A DNA stretch of 11,795 nucleotides from the NCBI GenBank assembly GCA_002436005.1, contig DIXG01000100.1:1-11795 (forward strand), written 5' to 3'. The position numbers and the translations under genes were made by a program. Source of the DNA: Anaerolineaceae bacterium UBA6086 (lineage in GTDB: Bacteria; Chloroflexota; Anaerolineae; Anaerolineales; Anaerolineaceae). This document shows, in pieces, positions 7,096 to 11,795 of this stretch; positions within the stretch are counted from its first letter, which is position 1; every line of letters starts with the position of its first letter. Below the pieces are notes generated by a model. The model was not told the DNA's origin. It did not search any database and worked only from the letters and a program-made list of their open reading frames with translations.

Positions 7096-7154
7096 TTAAT
7101 GGTTTTGGGATAAAATACAAGGAAGATAATATGAGTGTTTGAGAAAAGGAAAAA

Positions 7155-7523
7155 ATGAAATTAGCGGATTTAGTTAACTTACTAGATGGAACAGTCGTAA
7201 CTGACACATCTTTAGACGATTATGAAGTTGCTGGCGCAATGAGCGCCGATTTGATGAGTGACGTCCTCGCGTCCATTCGTCCTGAATCGGTTCTTCTAAC
7301 TGGTTTGTGCAATCCCCAGGTCGTCAGGACAGCGCTCATTGCAGACATCCGAGCCATTGTTTTTATCAGGGGGAAGAACCCAGCACAGGAAACCATAAAT
7401 ATCGCTAACGAAGAAAACATTCCGCTCATTACAACAAATTATGGACTCTATGAAGCTTCCGGGATTTTGTATCGCGAAGGCTTACAGAGTTACGAAACCC
7501 AGACAGAAGATGACTGCTCCTGA
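7155..7523 (+). CDS. DRTGG domain protein
   Basis: A 122-residue soluble protein that is essentially one DRTGG domain. The N-terminus MKLADLVNLLDGTVV, the central GAMSADLMSDVLA, and VLLTGLCNPQVVRTALIADI with IVFIRGKNP are the wording I know from small DRTGG proteins next to CBS/HATPase genes. IPLITTNYGLYEASGILYREG forms the last strand and helix. The domain also occurs in some phosphotransacetylases and pyrophosphatases, where it is thought to be a regulatory or ligand-binding module; the ligand here is unknown. It is the first gene of a four-gene run (DRTGG, CBS/HATPase, DRTGG, PHP), 15 bases before the next gene. The start follows AAAGGAA. A weak TAAAAT box at 7111-7116 may be its -10. Confidence 0.85.
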   Translation: MKLADLVNLLDGTVVTDTSLDDYEVAGAMSADLMSDVLASIRPESVLLTGLCNPQVVRTALIADIRAIVFIRGKNPAQETINIANEENIPLITTNYGLYEASGILYREGLQSYETQTEDDCS

Positions 7524-7538
7524 AGAGAGGGATAGATA

Positions 7539-8510
7539 ATGGCTTCAAAACATCCTGTAATATCCGATAAGGAAGCAGAACACATCACCCGTGCAGAAGA
7601 ACTTGCCTATGAATTACGCATTCAAGAGGTGATGACAGAAGATGTATTCTGTCTTGAACCGGAAATGAAGATGGAAACAGCGCTGGATATTTTCCAAAAA
7701 GAGCATTTTTCCGGCGCCCCTGTGGTCAAAGATGGCCATTTGCTTGGCATCCTGAGCATCGAAGATCTGATCCGAGCACTGCGTGAAAATAACATGGACG
7801 TTGCAGTACAGGAATACATGACAACGAACCTTGTCACGGTAAGAAAGCTTGATCCGGTGGTCGAAGCGCTTAAAACCTTTTCTCAAACCAACTTTGGGCG
7901 TTTACCAGTCATGGATGAAAATGGCACACTGGTGGGAATTATCACCAAAGGCGACATCTCAAATGGCCTGCTGAGAGCCCTCCAGAGAGATTATCACGCT
8001 GAAGAATTGATTCGCTACAGGGCAAGTCATTTATTTGAGGACATTGTATCCGGGCGCACCAGCCTGATCCTCCGCTACGACATCCGAAAAGGCGATTTTA
8101 CTCATGGGGGGAACGCCTCAAGCAATATCAAACGTGCGCTACTCCGCCTTGGTGCCACGCCGCAAGTTGCCAGGCGGTGCGGCATTGCAGTTTACGAAGC
8201 AGAAATGAACCTGATCATCCACACAACCCACGGCGGTACCCTGCGGGTGGAAATCGAACCGCACAAAATCACCATGGAAGCATATGATGATGGACCCGGG
8301 ATTGAAGATGTCGATCAAGCCATGCGGCCCGGTTATTCCACAGCCACCAATGAGGTACGCGAGATGGGATTTGGCGCTGGTATGGGGTTGGTCAACATCA
8401 AACGCTGTGTGGACGAAATGCGGCTGATTTCCTCACTTGAACGCGGCACAAATTTATATATGATTATCTATTTGAACGACGATGATACTAACCCAAAGAC
8501 CATTCAGTAA
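7539..8510 (+). CDS. CBS-pair protein fused to an RsbW/HATPase_c ATP-binding domain
   Basis: A 323-residue cytoplasmic signalling protein in two parts. Residues 28-150 hold two CBS repeats (VMTEDVFCLEP...GAPVVKDGHLLGILSIEDL and YMTTNLVTVRK...RLPVMDENGTLVGIITKGDI), a fold that binds adenine nucleotides. Residues 173-312 form a GHKL ATPase domain of anti-sigma/serine-kinase type: N box AVYEAEMNLIIH (217-228), G1 DDGPGI (250-255), G2 GFGAGMGLVNIK (277-288). There is no dimerisation helix with a phospho-accepting His, so it is not a normal sensor kinase; an RsbW-like kinase or partner-switch role is inferred. The start follows GAGAGGG. It lies between two DRTGG genes and upstream of a PHP gene. 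Genes of this set often accompany NADH-linked hydrogenase genes in anaerobes, as I recall, and here they precede such an operon. Confidence 0.88.
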   Translation: MASKHPVISDKEAEHITRAEELAYELRIQEVMTEDVFCLEPEMKMETALDIFQKEHFSGAPVVKDGHLLGILSIEDLIRALRENNMDVAVQEYMTTNLVTVRKLDPVVEALKTFSQTNFGRLPVMDENGTLVGIITKGDISNGLLRALQRDYHAEELIRYRASHLFEDIVSGRTSLILRYDIRKGDFTHGGNASSNIKRALLRLGATPQVARRCGIAVYEAEMNLIIHTTHGGTLRVEIEPHKITMEAYDDGPGIEDVDQAMRPGYSTATNEVREMGFGAGMGLVNIKRCVDEMRLISSLERGTNLYMIIYLNDDDTNPKTIQ

Positions 8511-8539
8511 TCCCCTCACCAAACAAGAAACGAGACCCT

Positions 8540-8884
8540 ATGCAACTTGCAGAAATTATTAAGAGCCTTAATTTGAAGGTCCTCACCAATCCCAAAGACT
8601 TCACCGTAACGCAGGTAAAAAGCGGTTATTGCTCCGATTTACTCAGCTGCGTCATGACTGGCGCCTCTCCTGAAGGTGTTTGGGTTACCCTGATGGCGCA
8701 CGGGAACATCGTTGCCGTGGCAGCGCTTCTTGACCTTTCCGCGATTATCATCACCGAAGATGCACAGCCAGATCAGGACACGATCGCAAAGGCAAACGAG
8801 AAAGGGGTTGTGATTCTCTCAACACCTGAACCAAATTTTGCGGTCATCGGGCACCTGTGGGAGCTGGGTTTACGCGCCGCGTAG
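8540..8884 (+). CDS. Second DRTGG domain protein
   Basis: A 114-residue soluble protein of the second small DRTGG type found in these clusters. MQLAEIIKSLNLKVL opens it, followed by VKSGYCSDLLSCVMTGA, a segment predicted to form a strand-helix unit with HGNIVAVAALLDLSAIIIT, and then KANEKGVVILST with a closing helix VIGHLWELGL. It differs clearly from the first DRTGG protein, sharing the fold plan rather than the sequence, so the pair looks like old paralogues rather than a recent duplication. The start at 8540 follows ACGAGAC, a weak ribosome-binding site, 29 bases after the CBS/HATPase gene. Its end overlaps the likely start of the PHP gene by 28 bases, which suggests translational coupling. 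Function unknown. Confidence 0.82.
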   Translation: MQLAEIIKSLNLKVLTNPKDFTVTQVKSGYCSDLLSCVMTGASPEGVWVTLMAHGNIVAVAALLDLSAIIITEDAQPDQDTIAKANEKGVVILSTPEPNFAVIGHLWELGLRAA

Positions 8885-9654
8885 CCTTTCCACATCCGAA
8901 AGCAGCTTTGAAGCGCTATCTGGCAGAACTCCACGTCCATACCGTTCTCTCGCCTTGCGCAGGTGTTGAGATGATTCCGCCGCTTATTGTGCGAGAAGCG
9001 GTGAATAAGGGCATCCAAATAATTGCGATCACAGACCATAACGCCAGTGAAAATGTTGCTGCCGTCATGCAGGCTGCAGAAGATGAAGACCTGGTTGTCC
9101 TGCCCGGAATGGAGCTTCAAACGGAAGAAGAGGTTCATGTTCTCTGCCTCTTTGATACCCTTGACCAGCTGAGTGCCCTTCAATCCGTCGTTGATAGCGC
9201 TCTGCCAGATATTAAGAATAATGTTGATTTTTTTGGCGAACAATTTATTGTTGATCACACAGGTGAGTTTGTTCGTCGCAAAGAGCAGCTGCTGATCACA
9301 TCCACCCGACTGAGCTTTGAAGAAGCCTTTGCGGTCGTGAAAGATCTTGAGGGTCTCTTCATCCCAGCGCATGTCAATCGACAGGCTTTTGGGCTGATTT
9401 ATCATCTTGGTTTTGTTCCTCCCGACTTACCCATCGACGCTTTAGAAATCTCAAGACATATCTCCCTAAAAGATGCTCTACGAGAATATCCACAAATTTC
9501 AGGCTTTCCGCTCATCCAAAGCGGAGACGTCCATTACCTGGACGATTTTCTAGGTGCCAACCAATTCACACTTCAGGAACCAACTATTCCAGAGATAAAA
9601 CTAGCGCTCAGCAACCAAAACGGACGTTCATTAGCCGTTCTTGACCGTAATTGA
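8857..9654 (+). CDS. PHP domain metal-dependent phosphoesterase
   Basis: A 265-residue protein with a full PHP (polymerase and histidinol phosphatase) metal site: H26 and H28 in ELHVHTVLSPC, D60-H61 in AITDHN, E86 and H94 in GMELQTEEEVHVL, H172 in IPAHVNR, D224 and H226 in SGDVHYLDD. All expected ligands are present, so a hydrolase acting on a phosphate ester is likely; the substrate is not known. Relatives annotated as PHP phosphoesterases are regular neighbours of DRTGG and CBS/HATPase genes. The GTG at 8857 overlaps the preceding gene by 28 bases. A TTG at 8908 would give a start close to the conserved YLAELHVHT, and neither has a good ribosome-binding site, so the start is uncertain. It is the last gene before the Rex-controlled redox operon. 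Confidence 0.85.
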   Translation: MGAGFTRRVAFPHPKAALKRYLAELHVHTVLSPCAGVEMIPPLIVREAVNKGIQIIAITDHNASENVAAVMQAAEDEDLVVLPGMELQTEEEVHVLCLFDTLDQLSALQSVVDSALPDIKNNVDFFGEQFIVDHTGEFVRRKEQLLITSTRLSFEEAFAVVKDLEGLFIPAHVNRQAFGLIYHLGFVPPDLPIDALEISRHISLKDALREYPQISGFPLIQSGDVHYLDDFLGANQFTLQEPTIPEIKLALSNQNGRSLAVLDRN

Positions 9655-9670
9655 CGATTCTCAATTTTTT
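9649..9670 (+). terminator. Weak candidate terminator after the PHP gene
   Basis: AATTGA (9649-9654, including the stop codon) can pair with TCAATT (9661-9666) around six bases, followed by four more U. The stem is short and AT-rich, so termination may be partial and read-through into the redox operon is possible. Confidence 0.3.
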
Positions 9671-9686
9671 ATGTGACATTTGTGTA

Positions 9687-9715
9687 TTGACCAGAATTGC
9701 GTCCCGTATTAAACT
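9687..9715 (+). promoter_or_regulatory. Promoter of the redox (Hyd/Nuo-type) operon
   Basis: TTGACC (9687-9692) and TAAACT (9710-9715) are 17 bases apart. Initiation near 9722 would fall inside the Rex operator at 9719-9736, a classic repressor arrangement. Confidence 0.5.
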
Positions 9716-9718
9716 GAT

Positions 9719-9736
9719 TTGTGGTTAATTTCACAA
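9719..9736 (+). promoter_or_regulatory. Rex (NADH-sensing repressor) operator
   Basis: The 18-base site TTGTGGTTAATTTCACAA has perfect TTGTG and CACAA ends with the standard 8-base centre, close to the known Rex consensus TTGTGAAATATTTCACAA. It covers the predicted start of transcription of the NuoE/HydC-first operon. Rex leaves DNA when the NADH/NAD+ ratio rises, so NADH-oxidising genes downstream would be induced under reducing conditions. This fits the content of the operon. Confidence 0.75.
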
Positions 9737-9790
9737 ACTTCGCCGTTTGGAGCCTATTAACCACGATTAATAAATGGAGATTTAACCTTG

Positions 9791-10306
9791 ATGCAAAAAA
9801 CGATGGAAAAAGCCTTCTTTACAGATCCGCTGCAAGTTCCTGAACAGCTGGCAATCATTGACGGAATTCTGGATGAGAACAAAGATCTGGCTGGGGCGAC
9901 GATGGTTGTGTTGAACAGGATCCAGGAATCAATCGGCTTTATTTCGCCCTCCATGCAAGTTTACATTGCAAAAAAATTGGGTGAGCCTGTCAGCCGAATC
10001 CACGGCGTGGTGTCTTTTTATTCATTCTTTACCACAACCCCGCGCGGGAAGCACACCATAAAATTCTGCATTGGAACCGCTTGTTATGTTGGCGGCATCA
10101 CACAGATCATTGAAAAAGCAAAGCAAATCCTTGGCATCGAGCCAGGTGAGACAACCGAAGACGGCTTGATCACGCTTGAGCTGTGTCGGTGCGTTGGCGC
10201 ATGCAGCCAGGCGCCTGTTATTGTAGTGGATGAGGCCGTTCAGGGAAGAGTCAAACCCAACCGCTTCCCCAAAACCATCCAGGATCTCAAATCGCAGGAA
10301 GACTAA
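9791..10306 (+). CDS. NuoE/HydC-type [2Fe-2S] subunit of an NAD-linked oxidoreductase or hydrogenase
   Basis: A 171-residue thioredoxin-like ferredoxin subunit. An N-terminal helical part contains MVVLNRIQESIGFISPSMQ and GEPVSRIHGVVSFYSFF (64-80), the family signature. The [2Fe-2S] ligands are Cys93 and Cys98 (CIGTAC) and Cys134 and Cys138 (CVGAC), all present. In HydABC/Hnd hydrogenases and complex I this subunit passes electrons to or from the flavin subunit (HydB/NuoF). The ATG at 9791 is taken as start; a TTG three bases earlier has slightly better spacing to GGAGA (9776-9780) and cannot be excluded. It is the first gene after the Rex site and is followed by an ATPase gene after one base. 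Whether the complex is a hydrogenase, a formate dehydrogenase or another NADH-dependent enzyme depends on genes beyond the right edge. Confidence 0.92.
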   Translation: MQKTMEKAFFTDPLQVPEQLAIIDGILDENKDLAGATMVVLNRIQESIGFISPSMQVYIAKKLGEPVSRIHGVVSFYSFFTTTPRGKHTIKFCIGTACYVGGITQIIEKAKQILGIEPGETTEDGLITLELCRCVGACSQAPVIVVDEAVQGRVKPNRFPKTIQDLKSQED

Positions 10307-10307
10307 G

Positions 10308-10886
10308 TTGCGAGAGTTAGCACTCCATATTCTTGATATTGCAGAAAACAGCATCTCAGCTGGTGCTGGAAAGATCAGGATTTATATCGCAGAGAATTTG
10401 CAGGATGATTTATTGAAAATTGTCATAGAAGACGATGGGAAAGGGATGGATGCAGACACATTGGCAAACATCACAGATCCGTTCATTACCTCTCGAACAA
10501 CACGTAAAGTTGGCCTTGGGATTCCTTTCTTCAAAGCGGCAGCTGAAGCCTGCGATGGCACATTCAACATTCAATCCACTCCTGGCAAAGGTACGACAGT
10601 CAGCGCAACATTTGTTCACAGCCACATTGACCGCATGCCTCTGGGTGACATCACGAGCACATTGATGACCTTAATCATTGGCTCTCCGGAAGTGCATTGG
10701 ATTTTTGAATATCAAAATGGAGATCATATCTTTATCTTTGATGACGAACCTATCAAGAACACACTGGGAGAAATCCCATTATCAGAACCTTCTGTCATGA
10801 AATTTATTCGAGCAATGATCAATGAAGGTCTACAGGAAGCTCGGGATCCTGAGCGTGTTGAACATCAAATCTTGACCCAATCATAG
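10308..10886 (+). CDS. Stand-alone histidine-kinase-like (GHKL) ATPase
   Basis: A 192-residue soluble protein whose first ~105 residues are a GHKL ATP-binding domain: N box LDIAENSISAGA (9-20), G1 DDGKGM (42-47), G2 VGLGI (68-72), and GTFNIQSTPGKGTTVSATF (84-102). No sensor, membrane segment or phospho-accepting His is present. Residues from about 106 form a C-terminal part of unclear role (FEYQNGDHIFIFDDEPI). The proposed start is a TTG at 10308, one base after the stop of the NuoE/HydC gene, with AGGAAG at suitable spacing. A longer frame open from 10230 would overlap the previous gene and adds a non-family N-terminus. ATPases of this kind occur in many HydABC-type operons of anaerobes as I recall; whether it is a kinase, a chaperone-like factor or a regulator of the complex is not known. 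Confidence 0.88.
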   Translation: MRELALHILDIAENSISAGAGKIRIYIAENLQDDLLKIVIEDDGKGMDADTLANITDPFITSRTTRKVGLGIPFFKAAAEACDGTFNIQSTPGKGTTVSATFVHSHIDRMPLGDITSTLMTLIIGSPEVHWIFEYQNGDHIFIFDDEPIKNTLGEIPLSEPSVMKFIRAMINEGLQEARDPERVEHQILTQS

Positions 10887-10895
10887 GAGAAAAGC

Positions 10896-11264
10896 ATGCC
10901 TACCGTAAAATCATTAGATGATCTAAAGAAAATTCGTGAAGAAGCATTGAGAAAACAACAACTGAAAGAAACCTCAGGAAAGTCGGAAGTAATTGTTGGC
11001 ATGGGAACGGTCGGGATTGCAGCGGGTGCACGTGAAACGCTCAAAGCGATCCTCGACAAAATCGAGAGTGATAACCTGAGTGATATCATTGTCCGGCAAA
11101 CAGGTAATATTGGGCTTGACTCCTTCGAGCCGATCGTCCAGGTCCTCTTGCCAGGACAAGAAAAAGTGACCTATGGCAAAGTCAATCCAGAGATGGCTCG
11201 CCGAATCATCGATGAACATGTTGTCGGTGGAAAAGTTGTCACCGATTATCAAATCGAAAGTTAA
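10896..11264 (+). CDS. Small thioredoxin-like ferredoxin homologue without any cysteine
   Basis: A 122-residue protein of the (2Fe-2S) ferredoxin family that sits between the ATPase and HydB/NuoF genes in such operons. A charged N-terminal helix (LDDLKKIREEALRKQQ) leads into VIVGMGTVGIAAGARETL (32-49), VRQTGNIGLDSFEPIV (66-81), VTYGKVNPEMARRIIDEH (91-108) and a short tail. In relatives I remember, the corresponding sites read GMGTCGIAAGA and TGCIGLC; here Val39, Asn71 and Asp75 stand in their place and the whole protein has no Cys. It therefore cannot hold a cysteine-ligated Fe-S cluster, although length and all surrounding motifs are intact. The reading frame is clean and the ATG follows AGGAGAAAAGC, so it looks like a maintained gene. 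A structural or assembly role in the complex is inferred. Confidence 0.85.
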   Translation: MPTVKSLDDLKKIREEALRKQQLKETSGKSEVIVGMGTVGIAAGARETLKAILDKIESDNLSDIIVRQTGNIGLDSFEPIVQVLLPGQEKVTYGKVNPEMARRIIDEHVVGGKVVTDYQIES

Positions 11265-11298
11265 TTCGCAGAATTAGTAAAATTCTGAAAGGTATCCA

Positions 11299-11795
11299 AT
11301 GGCTTATTTCCGTTCACATGTCCTGGTTTCAGTTGATCCTGTTTGCATTCGAAAAGGGGCGTACGAACTGATCGGAGCACTTCAGGACGAGATCGTAAAA
11401 CAGGGTCTGGTTGACGAAGTTGAAGTTCTTGAAACATCTCGTATTGGGAATCCCGAAACTGAAGGTCCAGACCTGATGGTTTATCCTGAAGCCATCCATT
11501 ATTCCAACCTAACATTGGAGAATGTTGCCTTCCTGGTGGAAGAGCACTTCCTAAAAGGTCGAATTGCCGAGCGCTATGTTCACGAAGCAGAGCAAATTGT
11601 CGATGAAGAACTGTCAGCTCCTCAGGCAAAGGAAGTCCGCGTTGTATTAAAAAATATCGGTGAAATCGATCCCCTGAATATTGAGGAATATATTGCCCGT
11701 GATGGCTATCTTGCCCTTGGCAAAGTTCTAACCGAGCTGACACCTGAAGAAACCATCCAGGTGGTCTTAGATTCAGGTCTGAGAGGCAGGGGCGG
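11299..11795 (+). CDS. HydB/NuoF-type NADH-binding flavoprotein subunit, N-terminal part (cut by window edge)
   Basis: The first 165 codons of the NADH- and FMN-binding subunit; the gene continues past the right edge. Residues 5-90 form a thioredoxin-like ferredoxin domain (HVLVSVDPVC, GLVDEVEVLETSRIG, GPDLMVYPEAIHYSNLT, EEHFLKGR), as in HydB of NAD-linked hydrogenases but not in ordinary complex I NuoF. A linker with VRVVLKNIGEID and EEYIARDGYLALGKVL (129-144) follows, and the fragment ends in DSGLRGRG (158-165), the start of the FMN/NADH-binding motif (usually SGLRGRGGAGFPTG). Of the four cysteines expected in the ferredoxin domain only Cys16 remains: Ser11, Arg48 and Pro52 replace the others. 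The ATG at 11299 follows GAAAGG at 11287-11292. The flavin and NADH sites, and the C-terminal clusters, lie outside the window. Confidence 0.9.
   Translation, partial: MAYFRSHVLVSVDPVCIRKGAYELIGALQDEIVKQGLVDEVEVLETSRIGNPETEGPDLMVYPEAIHYSNLTLENVAFLVEEHFLKGRIAERYVHEAEQIVDEELSAPQAKEVRVVLKNIGEIDPLNIEEYIARDGYLALGKVLTELTPEETIQVVLDSGLRGRG

Noticed and set aside
8773..9405. 210-residue open frame on the minus strand
   Set aside because: It lies antisense to the PHP gene, whose metal-binding motifs are intact in frame; the minus-strand product has no recognisable motifs and no ribosome-binding site.
11261..11743. 160-residue open frame on the minus strand
   Set aside because: It is antisense to the HydB/NuoF gene, which has clear family sequence running to the window edge.
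1..11795. CRISPR array, insertion sequence, phage or other mobile element
   Set aside because: No repeat-spacer pattern, transposase, integrase or terminal repeats were seen; genes are ordinary chromosomal ones with uniform style.

Overview
The window looks like chromosome from an anaerobic member of the Chloroflexota, most likely class Anaerolineae. The base composition is moderate. Protein styles I associate with that class are a GT-C glycosyltransferase, a threonine/proline-linked lipoprotein, and a Hyd/Nuo-type redox operon with stand-alone ATPase and DRTGG genes. This taxonomic call is from memory of such genomes; there is no rRNA here to settle it.

Left part (1-3466). The 5' end of ileS (isoleucyl-tRNA synthetase) runs off the left edge on the minus strand. 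It sits behind a T-box leader with promoter, specifier codon AUC, conserved T-box and terminator. Facing away from it is a TVP38/TMEM64-type membrane protein with its own promoter (perfect -35), followed by a large GT-C (GT39-like) membrane glycosyltransferase.

Middle part (3487-7009). A lipoprotein with a formylglycine-generating-enzyme (FGE-sulfatase) fold, lacking the catalytic cysteines, is convergent to the glycosyltransferase. A 330-base divergent promoter region separates it from an acidic single-pass membrane protein with a coiled coil, of unknown function. On the minus strand follow hisS and, just behind it, a tRNA-His(GTG) gene with its own extended -10 promoter inside the end of hisS and an intrinsic terminator.

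Right part (7155-11795, all plus strand). Unit one is DRTGG - CBS/CBS/HATPase fusion - DRTGG - PHP phosphoesterase. Unit two starts with a promoter overlapped by a near-perfect Rex operator. It encodes a NuoE/HydC-type [2Fe-2S] subunit, a stand-alone histidine-kinase-like ATPase, a small ferredoxin-like protein and the start of a HydB/NuoF flavoprotein, cut by the window edge. The Rex site ties this unit to the NADH/NAD+ ratio. The architecture is that of an NAD-linked [FeFe]-hydrogenase (HydABC/Hnd) or related NADH-oxidising complex; the decisive HydA-type gene would lie beyond the window.

The most unusual point is that two thioredoxin-like ferredoxin domains in unit two have lost most or all Fe-S cysteines (the small protein contains no cysteine; the HydB/NuoF N-terminus keeps one of four), while the NuoE/HydC subunit keeps all four. 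The signalling genes next door may form a regulatory set for this redox complex, but their job is unknown.
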